From Archangium gephyra (lineage in GTDB: Bacteria; Myxococcota; Myxococcia; Myxococcales; Myxococcaceae), in assembly GCF_001027285.1 (NCBI RefSeq), contig NZ_CP011509.1, positions 608,501 through 672,500 of the forward strand: a stretch of 64,000 nucleotides of DNA, read 5' to 3'. The notes beneath the pieces are model-generated. The model was not told the DNA's origin. It searched no databases and saw nothing but the letters and a program-made list of their open reading frames with translations. Made by a program: the position numbers and the translations under genes. This document shows, in pieces, positions 54,457 through 63,352 of this stretch. Position 1 is the first letter of the stretch. Every line of letters begins with the position of its first letter.

Positions 54457-55284
54457 TTACTCCGGCTCGCAGCCGCCGCGCGGGTCCTGCCGCGTGCTGG
54501 CCTGCTTGAGCTGATCGAAGTTGCGGTCGGTGAGATACAGCTGCTCGCTGAGGCTGAAGCTGAGCTGCTCATGCTCCTCGTCCACCGGGTAGCCCGCGCG
54601 CCGCCGCTCATAGATGAGGAAGTGATCCTTCTTGTCCCAGGCCTCCTGGAGCACGGTGAGGATCTGCACCTCGACGCGGCGGGCGTGGTGCTCGGGCGCC
54701 TTGGGGGAGAAATGTCCCTTCCGGCAGCGCTCTCCGCTCGTACGTTTCCGGGGGTGCACCTTGAGCAGATCCTCGAAGCGGTTGGCTTGGAGGCTGAACT
54801 CCTGGCGCAAGGTCTGTTGCTGTGCGGAGAGGCGAGTCCGTTGCCGGGTGTCGAAGGGCTCCTCGAGGTGGCGGCAGATCCACGTCACGTCAGACAGGAA
54901 GTTGGTGACGATGCGGAAGCGGCCCAGGTCATTCAGCTCGTCGAGGTTGTTGAAGCCGATGGGAGGTGCGTGGGACGGGTCCTCCCACCGCCGGACCATC
55001 TTCTCCAGGATGCTCTCCGGTGTCTTGAGCACGTGCCGGTCGTCAATCCGGTAGAGGAAGCGGCCCCGTTCCGGAGGCGGCAGTTCCTGCTGCAGGCAGG
55101 ACAGGATGGGATCGATCCGGGCGATGAGCGCCGTGGCGACTGCCCGGTAGATGGCGGTCTCCTGCTCCAGCCAGCGCTGGACATAGGCGAGCCGCTCCTC
55201 CCAGCGCTCCGGCACCGGTCCTTCCCAGGGAAAGTGCTCGTCCACGAGCAGGGAGACCTTCTTGCGCACGGGTTCCGGAAACAT
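54457..55284 (-). CDS. RelA/SpoT-domain protein (possible small alarmone synthetase)
   Basis: This is a protein of about 275 residues. The RelA/SpoT signatures are partly kept: VLKTPESILEKM (basic/Ser/Lys pocket), ELNDLGRFRIVTNFLSDV (D-x-x-G-x-R) and RRVEVQILTVLQEAWDKKDH (the E(I/V)Q(I/V)-x-T motif with catalytic Glu). The GYRSxH motif that stacks the acceptor nucleotide is replaced by a basic region (RKGHFSPKAPEHH). It may make (p)ppGpp or (p)ppApp, transfer pyrophosphate to another target, or be a degenerate toxin-like relative. The ATG at 55284 after GGAGAGCGGC is preferred; the TTG at 55317 lies within the operator palindromes. Confidence 0.7.
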   Translation of the reverse strand: MFPEPVRKKVSLLVDEHFPWEGPVPERWEERLAYVQRWLEQETAIYRAVATALIARIDPILSCLQQELPPPERGRFLYRIDDRHVLKTPESILEKMVRRWEDPSHAPPIGFNNLDELNDLGRFRIVTNFLSDVTWICRHLEEPFDTRQRTRLSAQQQTLRQEFSLQANRFEDLLKVHPRKRTSGERCRKGHFSPKAPEHHARRVEVQILTVLQEAWDKKDHFLIYERRRAGYPVDEEHEQLSFSLSEQLYLTDRNFDQLKQASTRQDPRGGCEPE

Positions 55285-55295
55285 GCCGCTCTCCA

Positions 55296-55345
55296 CAACA
55301 AGCTTGTTGGGCAACAACCTAGTTGTACAACAAGCTTGTTGTCAA
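55296..55345 (-). promoter_or_regulatory. Promoter with two identical palindromic operators ahead of the RelA/SpoT-like operon
   Basis: CAACAAGCTTGTTG occurs as a perfect palindrome at 55296-55309 and again, extended to a perfect 16-mer (ACAACAAGCTTGTTGT), at 55327-55342. The centres are 32 bp apart, about three helical turns. Between them lies GTTGTACAAC (55322-55331). On the minus strand TTGACA (55345-55340) and TAGGTT (55321-55316), 18 bp apart, form a plausible promoter overlapped by the upstream palindrome. This is a strong candidate for cooperative repression. Confidence 0.65.
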
Positions 55346-55472
55346 CGGCGAGGGGTCGGCATGGGGGGTGTCCGAGGGACGCTCCCTGGCGCCTGCCTCA
55401 AGGTCCACCTGTGAAGCCTACATACCGCAAAGGTCGCCAACGTCACAAGTCAGGCGGGCCTACACCCTGCGT

Positions 55473-57710
55473 TCAGCGGCAGTCGGAGTCGGCCTCGTCC
55501 GCGCGGCCGTCCGCGTCGTCATCCGCGCCGTTGGCGCAGCGGCCGGCCTCGCGGGAGGCGTACTCGGTGATGTGCAGCGTGTAGCGGATGGGCGAGGCCG
55601 TCTCCGTGCCATTCATCCCATCCACCACCACCAGCACCCGCTGCCCCTTCTCCAGCGTCAGCTTCACCACCGGCGCGCCCGTCTTCCCCGCCGTCCGGCT
55701 CGCCGAGCAGCCCAGCTCCAGGCCCCGGCACCCCGTCAGCACGTACAGCGCATTGCCGTAGCCACCGCCCACCGTGTCGAAGACGAAGGTGCCCGCCTTG
55801 GGCGCCGTCCACAGGTGCGCCCGGTCCTGCTGCAGCAGCGCGCCGCACGTCCCCTGGTAGCCGTCTCCCGCCTGCGCCGTGTCCCCGGCGAACGTCACCG
55901 GCAGCGCGCTGCCCAGGTCCGTGTCCGCGCACCCCCGTCCGTCGCAGAAGGGCTCGCCCTGGCAGTCCGTGTCCGCGCAGTCCACCCACCGGTCCCCGTC
56001 GTTGTCCGCTCCGTCGAAGCACCGGCCCGCCTCGGTGGCCGCCAGCTCGTGGATGTGCAGCTCGAAGTCCCCCTTGCCGAAGCCGCCTCCAATGGCGCCG
56101 TCCACCACCACCAGCACCCGCTGGCCCGCCTCCAGCGCCGCCGACACCCGCGCCCCTCCGCCGTAGCTGATGCCGCCCGTGGCGCACGCGAGCTCCTCGC
56201 CCCCGCAGCCCTCCCGCCTCAGGCACACCAGCGAGTCCATCGCCGAGCGCGCCGTGTCGAAGGTGAAGGTGCCGCTCCTCGGCGCCGTCCACAGCAGGCC
56301 CCGGTCCGGCGTGCCCCCGCCTCCACACGTGCCCTGGTGGTCATCGTGGGCCCACACCGTGTTGCCCTTGAGCCGCACCGGCAGCGCGCTGCCGAGGTCC
56401 CGGTCCACGCACACCGGCGGGGCGCGGGAGCACACGTTGGCCACGCCCGCGCCGCCACACGTCTCCCCCGCCGCGCACGCGCCGCAGTCCAGCACCCCGC
56501 CGCACCCGTCCGGCACCGTGCCGCAGTCCTTCCCCAGGAAGGCGCACGTGGTGGGCCGGCAGCCCGGCTCGGCGCAGACGTTGGGCACGCCCCCGCCGCC
56601 GCACACCTCGCCCGCCGCGCACGCGCCGCAGTCCAGCACCCCGCCGCACCCGTCCGGCACCCCGCCGCACTCCGTGCCCAGCTCGGCGCACGTGGCCGGC
56701 AGGCAGCGCGTGCTGCCGCACACGTTGGCCACCCCGCCGCCGCCACACGTCTGTCCCGAGAAGCACTCGCCGCAGTCGAGCAGCCCTCCGCAGCCGTTGG
56801 ACAGGGTGCCGCAATTCTTCCCCCGCGCCGCGCACGTGGTGGGAATGCACGAGGCCGGGCCGCACACGTTGGGGCCCCCGCCGCCTCCACACGTCTCGCC
56901 CTGGGGGCAGGTGCCACACTCCAGCAGCCCGCCGCACCCGTCCGGAACGGGGCCGCAGTTCATCCCCTGTCCCGAGCACGTCATGGGCGTGCACGGGGGA
57001 ATGCCGCAGACGTTGGGCACGCCATCGCCGCCGCACGCCGTGCCGTCCGGGCAGGTGCCACAGTCCAGCACCCCGCCGCACCCGTCCGACAGCGAGCCGC
57101 AGTTCTTCCCCAGCTCCGCGCAGGTGAAGGGCCGGCAGGCCGCCCGGCCACACTCGTTGGGGGCGCCGCCGCCGCCGCACGTCTCGCCCTCGGGGCAGGT
57201 GCCGCAGTCGAGCGTCCCGCCGCACCCGTCCTGCACGCCGCCGCAGTTCTTCCCCAGCCCCGTGCAGGTGGCCGGGGTGCAGGAGGCCTGGCCGCAGACG
57301 TTGGGCACGCCGCCGCCGCCGCACGTCTCGCCCGCCGCGCAGGTGCCGCACTGGAGCATGCGCCCGCACCCGTCCGGCATCGGGCCGCAGTTCTTCCGCG
57401 CGGAGGCGCAGGTGGCCGGGGTGCAGGGCGCCGGGCCGCAGACGTTGGGCACCCCGCCGCCGCCGCACACCTCGCCCTCGGGGCAGGTGCCACAGCGCAG
57501 CACGCCGCCGCAGCCATCAATGGCCGTGCCGCACTCCAGGCCCTGCTCCTCGCATGTCTGGGGTTGGCACCCGTTGCGCGCGAGGGTGCCCGGGCGCGCG
57601 TCCGTCGTCTCCGTCCCACCACAGGCCAGCCACCCCACCGCCAGCCACCCGCACGCCAGCCACATCACGGCCAGGGTCACCCAGCCCGGCCCGCTCCCTC
57701 GCCCGCCCAT
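55473..57710 (-). CDS. Large surface lipoprotein with eight Cys-rich repeats and Asp-rich calcium-type motifs
   Basis: This is a protein of about 745 residues. The lipoprotein signal is WVTLAVMWLACGWLAVGWLA followed by CGG (lipid Cys near residue 30). Residues 47-422 hold eight tandem 47-residue repeats with eight Cys each. Two beta-sandwich domains follow, each starting DLGSALPV; they resemble bacterial pre-peptidase C-terminal-type domains, and each is followed by a MopE-like Asp-rich motif (CFDGADNDGDRWVDC; ANGADDDADG). The pattern fits a disulfide-rich, calcium-binding cell-surface protein of myxobacteria. The ATG at 57710 follows GGAGGACGGGAC; the longer frame to 58088 overlaps the divergent kinase and is rejected. 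Confidence 0.8.
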   Translation of the reverse strand: MGGRGSGPGWVTLAVMWLACGWLAVGWLACGGTETTDARPGTLARNGCQPQTCEEQGLECGTAIDGCGGVLRCGTCPEGEVCGGGGVPNVCGPAPCTPATCASARKNCGPMPDGCGRMLQCGTCAAGETCGGGGVPNVCGQASCTPATCTGLGKNCGGVQDGCGGTLDCGTCPEGETCGGGGAPNECGRAACRPFTCAELGKNCGSLSDGCGGVLDCGTCPDGTACGGDGVPNVCGIPPCTPMTCSGQGMNCGPVPDGCGGLLECGTCPQGETCGGGGGPNVCGPASCIPTTCAARGKNCGTLSNGCGGLLDCGECFSGQTCGGGGVANVCGSTRCLPATCAELGTECGGVPDGCGGVLDCGACAAGEVCGGGGVPNVCAEPGCRPTTCAFLGKDCGTVPDGCGGVLDCGACAAGETCGGAGVANVCSRAPPVCVDRDLGSALPVRLKGNTVWAHDDHQGTCGGGGTPDRGLLWTAPRSGTFTFDTARSAMDSLVCLRREGCGGEELACATGGISYGGGARVSAALEAGQRVLVVVDGAIGGGFGKGDFELHIHELAATEAGRCFDGADNDGDRWVDCADTDCQGEPFCDGRGCADTDLGSALPVTFAGDTAQAGDGYQGTCGALLQQDRAHLWTAPKAGTFVFDTVGGGYGNALYVLTGCRGLELGCSASRTAGKTGAPVVKLTLEKGQRVLVVVDGMNGTETASPIRYTLHITEYASREAGRCANGADDDADGRADEADSDCR
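56445..57572 (-). repeat. Eight tandem 141-bp repeats encoding Cys-rich 47-mers
   Basis: Each unit encodes CxPxTCAxLGKNCGxVPDG followed by CGGVLDCGTCPEGETCGGGG and VPNVCG, with small changes. All eight have the same length, so no Cys register is broken. Confidence 0.9.
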
Positions 57711-57927
57711 GTCCCGTCCTCCACTCGGCCTCCGAGTGGCCCTGGGGGCACAACCTGGGGTGGCGCCCCTCGGGGCGGAAGGGGCCCCGGAGCGCGAGCC
57801 GCCCGGTGATGAACGCATGGGGTTGCCCCCGGGGACAGGGGAGGTGCCCGGTTTCCGACGTCTCCTTGCCCGGGAGCCCCGATTCCTGCACGTGCGCGCA
57901 TGCGCCACTTTGTAGGGCTGGCTACGG

Positions 57928-60225
57928 GTGGGTGGGGGGAGGAGCTTGAGGCGTCCCTGGACTTTCACGCGGCGTATCGCCGTGGGCTTCTCCGTCTCGC
58001 TGGGGGTCGCCCTGGCCATCGCCGCCATCACCGCGCTCGCGCTGAGCTCGGTGCTCACCGGCAACGAGCACGTCTCCGAGGAGGGCATCCGTCACCGCCT
58101 GGCGGTGGAGCAGTTGCGCCGCGTCTTCAGTGACAAGCTCGCCAGCCAGCATGCCCATGAGCTCACGGGCGGGCCGTCCCACCTGGAGGATGCGCGGCAG
58201 GCCCGGCTCCAGTTCCAGGCGTTGCTGCTGCTGTTGCGCACGCACGAGGACGGACAGAAGGAGCGGGGCCTGCTGGACGGGCTGGAGCAGGCCGAGCGGG
58301 GGCATGAGGACGCCACCCAGGAGCTATGGGTGGCCCGGAGCCAGGGCCTCTCCCCGGAGGGGCTGGAGGGACTGCGCGGCGGACAGGAGGAGGCGCGCTA
58401 CCAGACGTACGAGGCGTTGGACTGGCTGGCCTGGTACACCGAGGACACGTTCACCCAGCGGGTGCTGCGGGCGGACCAGGCGGAGCGGCGGGCCTTCTGG
58501 CTCATCATCCTGGTGGCCACGCTGGGGCTGCTGGTGGCCATGGGGCTGGCCTGGGTGCTCACCCGCGCGCTGTGGCCGCTGCACCACGAGGCCCGGGCCA
58601 GCGAGGCGCGCTTCCGGCTGCTGGTGGAGGGGGTGAAGGACTATGCCCTCTACATGTTGGATCCGGAGGGCCGGGTGGTGAGCTGGAATCCCGGCGCCGA
58701 GCGCATCCAGGGCTGGCGGGCCGAGGAGATCATCGGCCGCACGGGGGAGGTCTTCTATGCGCCGGAGGCCCGCGCCGCGGGCCAGCCGCGCGGGGACCTG
58801 GAGCGGGCGGCGCGCGAGGGGCGGCTGGAGTGGGAGGGCCCGGGGGTGCGCAAGGACGGCTCGCGCTTCTGGGCCGAGTCGCTCGTCACCGCGCTGCGGG
58901 GCGCGGACGGACGGCTCGAGGGCTTCGCGGTGCTCACGCGCGACAGCTCCGAGCGCAAGCGCCTGGAGCGCGCCCAGCACCTCTTCGTCGAGGCCGAGCG
59001 CCTCTTCCTCACGGAGAAGGAGCCGGACGAGGCGGTGGAGGAGCTGACGCGGCTGCTGGTGCCGGAGCTGGCGGATGGGTGTCTGCTCTTCCTGCTCACG
59101 CCCGCGGGCGAGCTGGTGCCCCGCGCCATCACCCACGTGTCGCCGGAGAAGGAGCGGCTCATGTGGGAGCTCGTCCAGGGCGGTGGAGGGCCGCGGCCGG
59201 ACAGGCGGCACGGGGCGTGGCAGGCGCTGCGCACGGGGCGGACCGAGCGCATCACGGAGGTGTCGCCGGAGTCCATGGCGGAGGCGGCGAGCGACGCGGA
59301 AGAGCTGGAGCGCATGCGGGAGCTGGAGCCCGTCTCGTACCTGTCGGTGCCGCTGCGCGCGGCGGGGCACGCGGTGGGGGTGCTGATGCTGGTGTCGCAG
59401 CGGCCGGAGCGGCGCTTCACGGAGACGGACCAGGTCTTCGTCGAGGAGCTGGCGGGCCGGGCGGCGCTGTCGCTGGAGAACGCGCGGCTGTTGCGCGAGG
59501 CGCAGGCGGCGTTGGATCTCATCGGCGTGGCGGCGCATGACCTGGGCAATCCGTTGCAGGCGTTGCAGTTGATGCTGGGCAAGCTGCGGCGCCTGCCGCC
59601 GTCGGAGCCGGAGAAGCTGCGCGAGGTGCTCACCGCGGCGGTACGGCACACGCAGCGGCTGGGGCGGCTGTTGCACAACCTGTTGGATCTGTCGCGGTTG
59701 TCCTCGGGGAAGATGGAGCTGGAGGTGGGGGAGGTGGACCTGGCGGAGCTGGCGCACGAGGCGGTGGAGCGGCACGCCGAGCAGGCGGCGGAGGTGGGCA
59801 GCCAGGTGGTGCTGGAGGTGGAGCCGGGGGTGGTGGGGCGGTGGGACCGGCTGCGGCTGGAGCGGGTGCTGACGAACCTGCTGTCCAACGCCTTCAAGTA
59901 CGGCAAGGGCCATCCCATTGAGCTGCGGGTGGAGCGCACGGACGGCCACGGGCGGCTGAGCGTGAGGGACCACGGGCCGGGCATCCCCGAGGAGTTGCAG
60001 CGCACCATCTTCGAGCGCTTCAAGAAGGCGCCGGCGAAGGGCGAGAAGAAGGAGGGCTTCGGGCTGGGCCTCTACATCGTCCAGCAACTGGTGGAGGCGC
60101 ACGGGGGCTGCGTCCGCGTGGAGAGCCGGGAGGGCGAGGGCGCGACGTTCACCGTCGAACTTCCGTTGGCGGCGGCGAGCCGGGAAGTGGACGACAGCAC
60201 ACAGCCTCCAGGGATGGTGCATTAA
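57928..60225 (+). CDS. Membrane PAS-GAF sensor histidine kinase
   Basis: This is a protein of about 765 residues. It has TM1 (AVGFSVSLGVALAIAAITAL), an external four-helix sensor domain (about 40-190), TM2 (AFWLIILVATLGLLVAMGLA), a PAS domain (about 225-345; WNPGAERIQGW), a GAF domain (about 350-510), HisKA (VAAHDLGNPLQAL, His near 535) and HATPase_c (NLLSNAFKYG, DHGPGIP, GFGLGLYIV). All kinase motifs look intact. The start is GTG 57928; TTG 57946 is an alternative nearer a GGAGGAGC sequence. It diverges from the Cys-rich lipoprotein gene (217-bp spacer, no clear signal found) and is followed by a small receiver-like protein that may be its partner. Confidence 0.85.
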   Translation: MGGGRSLRRPWTFTRRIAVGFSVSLGVALAIAAITALALSSVLTGNEHVSEEGIRHRLAVEQLRRVFSDKLASQHAHELTGGPSHLEDARQARLQFQALLLLLRTHEDGQKERGLLDGLEQAERGHEDATQELWVARSQGLSPEGLEGLRGGQEEARYQTYEALDWLAWYTEDTFTQRVLRADQAERRAFWLIILVATLGLLVAMGLAWVLTRALWPLHHEARASEARFRLLVEGVKDYALYMLDPEGRVVSWNPGAERIQGWRAEEIIGRTGEVFYAPEARAAGQPRGDLERAAREGRLEWEGPGVRKDGSRFWAESLVTALRGADGRLEGFAVLTRDSSERKRLERAQHLFVEAERLFLTEKEPDEAVEELTRLLVPELADGCLLFLLTPAGELVPRAITHVSPEKERLMWELVQGGGGPRPDRRHGAWQALRTGRTERITEVSPESMAEAASDAEELERMRELEPVSYLSVPLRAAGHAVGVLMLVSQRPERRFTETDQVFVEELAGRAALSLENARLLREAQAALDLIGVAAHDLGNPLQALQLMLGKLRRLPPSEPEKLREVLTAAVRHTQRLGRLLHNLLDLSRLSSGKMELEVGEVDLAELAHEAVERHAEQAAEVGSQVVLEVEPGVVGRWDRLRLERVLTNLLSNAFKYGKGHPIELRVERTDGHGRLSVRDHGPGIPEELQRTIFERFKKAPAKGEKKEGFGLGLYIVQQLVEAHGGCVRVESREGEGATFTVELPLAAASREVDDSTQPPGMVH

Positions 60226-60282
60226 TCCGGTTGAGCGGGATATCGGGCTGGTTCACCGTGGGGACGTTCACGAGGTGAGTCC

Positions 60283-61032
60283 ATGGTGAAGCTGGCCCTT
60301 CTGGGAGAGTCCTATCCGGCGCAGCTGCGGGAGAATCCGCAGGCGCTCCGGGACGTGGAAGTGGTGTGGTCCGGGAGCTCGGTGGAGGCCTTCCGCGAGG
60401 AGGTGCCGAGGGTGCGGCCGGACGTGCTGGCGTTGGACTTCCTGGAGCTGAACGGGGTGCAGACGGGGGTGGTGCCGGCGCTGCTGGAGGGCAGTGGGGC
60501 CAGGCACGCCATCGTCACGTACCGCTTCGCGCGGCGCGGGGTGTTGCAGCAGTACCCGGCGGGCAAGGTGCGGCTGCTGCAGGGCCCCATCTCGCTGTCC
60601 CTGCTGCGCGCGCACGTGCACCTGGCGGTGCTGGACGACATGCTGCAGCCCCAGCCGGCGAGGGCGGCGGCGCCCGCGGCGGCTCCGGCGGCTCCCACGG
60701 CCTCCGCCTCGACTCCGGCGCTGCAGCTGGGGGCTCCGGGCGCGGTGTCCACGGTGACGGTGCCGGCCACGCCCAAGGCGCCGCTCTACTCGCCGGAGCA
60801 GCTGGGCGTGCTGCTGGAGGTCTCCAGCGCCGTGCAGTGCGAGTGCCCCAACCACCTGTCGCAGATCGTCAGCAGCCTGCAGGCCTTCGAGGAGTACTCG
60901 AAGCACTGCGAGAACCGGAACGAGGCGGACCGGCAGGTGCACGCGCTGCTCTACCGCTACACGGCGGCGGCGCGCGCGGTGATGGAGGAGGCGCTCACCG
61001 CGCTGGTGAAGCACGAGAACATCAAGCTGTAG
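60283..61032 (+). CDS. Receiver-like protein with a myxobacterial C-terminal module
   Basis: This is a 249-residue protein. The N-terminal 120 residues have a response-regulator-like rhythm (VKLALLGESYPAQL; RPDVLALDFLELNGVQTG with a candidate phospho-Asp; HAIVTYRFARRGVLQQY). An Ala/Pro-rich linker follows. The C-terminal module (LEVSSAVQCECPNHLSQIV, SSLQAFEEYSKHCENRNEAD) recurs at the end of some myxobacterial MerR-type and cobalamin-domain regulators. It has no DNA-binding domain of its own. GAGGTGAG precedes the ATG at 60283. It may be phosphorylated by the upstream histidine kinase (inference from order). Confidence 0.6.
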   Translation: MVKLALLGESYPAQLRENPQALRDVEVVWSGSSVEAFREEVPRVRPDVLALDFLELNGVQTGVVPALLEGSGARHAIVTYRFARRGVLQQYPAGKVRLLQGPISLSLLRAHVHLAVLDDMLQPQPARAAAPAAAPAAPTASASTPALQLGAPGAVSTVTVPATPKAPLYSPEQLGVLLEVSSAVQCECPNHLSQIVSSLQAFEEYSKHCENRNEADRQVHALLYRYTAAARAVMEEALTALVKHENIKL

Positions 61033-61044
61033 CCCCCGTGGGAC

Positions 61045-61971
61045 TCACACCGTGGGGAGGTTCGGCAGCGGTGGCTCGGGGAGCCGCACCCGGGGCTCCT
61101 CCACCGCCACCTCGCCACGCAGCGCGTGGGTGCGCGACTCTTCCTCCAGACGCTCGAACTCCACCGCGTCGTGGGCGCAGAAGACGCGCACGTCCCGGCT
61201 GTGCAGGCGCACCAGCTCGCGCAGCCGCTCCTGGTTGATCTTCCGCAGCCGCCCATCCTTCTGCATCAGCTCCTGATAGGCCAGCAGGCCCGGCGTGCAC
61301 CGGGGGTGGTGCGGGTCCATCTCCTCGTGGAAGAAGTACGCGTCCCCCGCGTGCAACAGCCACTGATCGGACTGACGAATCGCCACGCCCGTGTGTCCCA
61401 GCGTGTGCCCCACCAGCGGCACCATCAGGATCTCCGGCGGCAGGCCCGACAGTTCCCGCACGCACTCGAAGCCGAACCAGCGCTCGCCCCCGAAGGGCAT
61501 GGGGTACGTCACCCAGTGCGGCTGCGTGCTCCACTGCCTCGGACGGAAGCGCCGCCGGTCCAACCACGTCGCCTGCGCCACCGCCGCTTCCGCCTCGGCC
61601 GCCATCACGTGCACCCGCGCCGCCGGGAAGTCGTCCAGCCCTCCGGCATGGTCGAAGTCCAGGTGCGTCAGCACGATGTGCCGCACGTCCCCGGCGTTGA
61701 AGCCCAGGCGCTCAATTTGACGGATCGCCGTCATCTCCTCGTTGAAGCTCGGGCGGTTCATCGTGAGGAAGAAGGGGCTCAGCCGGGGCCTCGGGTTGCG
61801 CACGTCCTCCAGGCCGAAGCCCGTGTCCACCAGCACCAGCCCCTGCTCCGTCTCCACCAGCAGGGTGTGGCACACCAGCGCCGCCGGAATGCCCTTGGGC
61901 CGCCGGCGCCCGTCCATCAGCCGCCCGCCCGGTGGGCACATGGTGATGCAATTCAAATGGTGGACGCGCAT
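61045..61971 (-). CDS. Metallo-beta-lactamase-fold hydrolase
   Basis: This is a protein of about 308 residues. The metal motif is intact: LTHLDFDHAGGL (HxDxDH), a later His in VPLVGHTLGHTG, Asp in LLHAGDAYFF, and a final His in VFCAHDA. The pattern matches AttM/AiiA-like lactonases and related MBL hydrolases (LVDTGFGLEDV near the N-terminus), so a lactone or ester substrate is possible. The ATG at 61971 follows GTCGGGGA; the extension to 62004 is unsupported. It ends 12 bp from the receiver-like gene in convergent orientation. Confidence 0.8.
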   Translation of the reverse strand: MRVHHLNCITMCPPGGRLMDGRRRPKGIPAALVCHTLLVETEQGLVLVDTGFGLEDVRNPRPRLSPFFLTMNRPSFNEEMTAIRQIERLGFNAGDVRHIVLTHLDFDHAGGLDDFPAARVHVMAAEAEAAVAQATWLDRRRFRPRQWSTQPHWVTYPMPFGGERWFGFECVRELSGLPPEILMVPLVGHTLGHTGVAIRQSDQWLLHAGDAYFFHEEMDPHHPRCTPGLLAYQELMQKDGRLRKINQERLRELVRLHSRDVRVFCAHDAVEFERLEEESRTHALRGEVAVEEPRVRLPEPPLPNLPTV

Positions 61972-62129
61972 TCCCCGACACCCCTTCGGCTTGGTTCGCC
62001 GCAAAGGTGGTGTGTGTTCCGGGGACGGACCAGCGGCCCCGGAGGGCGTGCATGGCTGGCCGCTCTCCGGACGGGCGTGTTCAGTTGCATGGCGGGCCGC
62101 TCGCCCCGGCCTTATTGGCAGACGCCAAC

Positions 62130-62783
62130 ATGGACAATCCCCTGCTCGAACGGGCGTTGATGCTCATTCCCCTCGTGCTGTCGCTCACCGTGCACGAGTT
62201 CGCCCACGCCTGGAGCGCCCGGCTCCTCGGCGACGACACCGCCGAGCGCATGGGCCGCTACACCCTCAACCCGCTCGCGCACATCGACGTCTTCGGCACG
62301 CTGCTGCTGCCGCTGCTGGGCATCCCCTTCGGCTGGGCCAAACCCGTGCCCGTGGACCCCTCGCGCTTCCGCCGCGATGTCTCCATGCGCACCGGGTGGA
62401 TGCTCACCGCCGCCGCCGGGCCCCTGTCCAACCTCGTCCTGGCCGCCCTGAGTGCCATTGCCTTCGGCCTCACCTGGCGCCTGGCCCCGGGCTTCCTCCC
62501 CGCCAACCCCGGGCTCGAGTTCTTCCTGAAGATCATGATGGTGGCCAACGTGGGCCTGGCCCTCTTCAACCTGCTGCCCGTGCCGCCGCTCGATGGCAGC
62601 CGCGTCGTCGAGGGGCTCCTGCCCCAGAGGCTGCTCGGCCCCTGGCAGCGGGTGCTCGCGCTCGGGCCGCTGTTGCTGATCGCCGTCGTCTTCTTCGGCG
62701 CCCGGCTCATCTCCGGGCCCACGCACTACGTCATCGGGCTGCTGGAGCGGCTCATCACCGGCGTGGCGCTCATCGGGGCATAG
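62130..62783 (+). CDS. Site-2 protease (M50) family membrane metallopeptidase
   Basis: This is a protein of about 217 residues with five or six TM helices. The zinc motif HEFAH lies in TM1-2 (VLSLTVHEFAHAWSARLLGD) and the third ligand is in NLLPVPPLDGSRV, both typical of the short M50B rhomboid-like group (YwhC/SpoIVFB type without a PDZ domain). It would cleave membrane-embedded regulators; the substrate is unknown. The ATG at 62130 was chosen over the longer frame from 62007, whose first 41 residues overlap promoter-like sequence. It faces away from the MBL hydrolase gene. Confidence 0.85.
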   Translation: MDNPLLERALMLIPLVLSLTVHEFAHAWSARLLGDDTAERMGRYTLNPLAHIDVFGTLLLPLLGIPFGWAKPVPVDPSRFRRDVSMRTGWMLTAAAGPLSNLVLAALSAIAFGLTWRLAPGFLPANPGLEFFLKIMMVANVGLALFNLLPVPPLDGSRVVEGLLPQRLLGPWQRVLALGPLLLIAVVFFGARLISGPTHYVIGLLERLITGVALIGA

Positions 62784-62818
62784 CCTCCCCCGGGGCGAGC
62801 GGGGTAGGGTCCCCGCGC

Positions 62819-63352
62819 ATGCGTCCCTGGTTGCTCCTCACGGCCGTGCTCTTCCCGGGTGTCGCGGCCGCCGGACACGATGTGTCCCTCGGCGTCACCG
62901 CCGTCACCCTCACCAACGGTGGCGTCTACAACGTCACCACGCCCCGGCTCGGCCTCGACGCCACCTATGCGTACGAGCTCGGCTCCTGGCGGCTGGGCGG
63001 CGGGCTGCGCTGGGCTCCCTCGGGCCGCGGCAACCTCCCGGTCGAGGTGTATGCGCGCGCCCTGCTCACCCCGCAGCTGGGGCGGTGGCGGCCCGCGGTG
63101 GGCCCCGAGCTGGGCGTGAGTGGTCTGCCCGTCATCCTCCCGCCCGAGGGCGGCTTTCCCGATGACCTCATGCGCCGGCAGGCCTCGCAGCTCGGGCCCG
63201 CGTACGTGGCCGTGCACGCCGCGCCCCTGCGCTTCGACTTCCGCCCCTTCACCGTGAGCGCGCTGGAGCTCCAGTGGGGCACCACGCTCAACCAGCCCGG
63301 CGCCACCCTGCGCCTGCAGTTCGGCCTCGTGCACCTGGGGGTGACGCTGTGA
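62819..63352 (+). CDS. Exported beta-rich outer-membrane-like protein
   Basis: This is a 177-residue protein with a signal peptide (PWLLLTAVLFPGVAAAGHDV). The body alternates strands with aromatic or Gly turns (TPRLGLDATYAYELGSWRLG; LRLQFGLVHLGVTL), and the C-terminus ends in an L-x-V-x-L strand, as in small outer-membrane barrels. No named family. The open frame starts far upstream (61742), but only the part from ATG 62819 is protein-like. Its stop overlaps the GTG of the M28 peptidase gene (GTGA), so both are co-translated. Confidence 0.65.
   Translation: MRPWLLLTAVLFPGVAAAGHDVSLGVTAVTLTNGGVYNVTTPRLGLDATYAYELGSWRLGGGLRWAPSGRGNLPVEVYARALLTPQLGRWRPAVGPELGVSGLPVILPPEGGFPDDLMRRQASQLGPAYVAVHAAPLRFDFRPFTVSALELQWGTTLNQPGATLRLQFGLVHLGVTL

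Noticed and set aside
55323-57809. Long plus-strand frame opposite the Cys-rich lipoprotein
   Set aside because: It is antisense of the repeats; no domain, and composition is non-protein-like.
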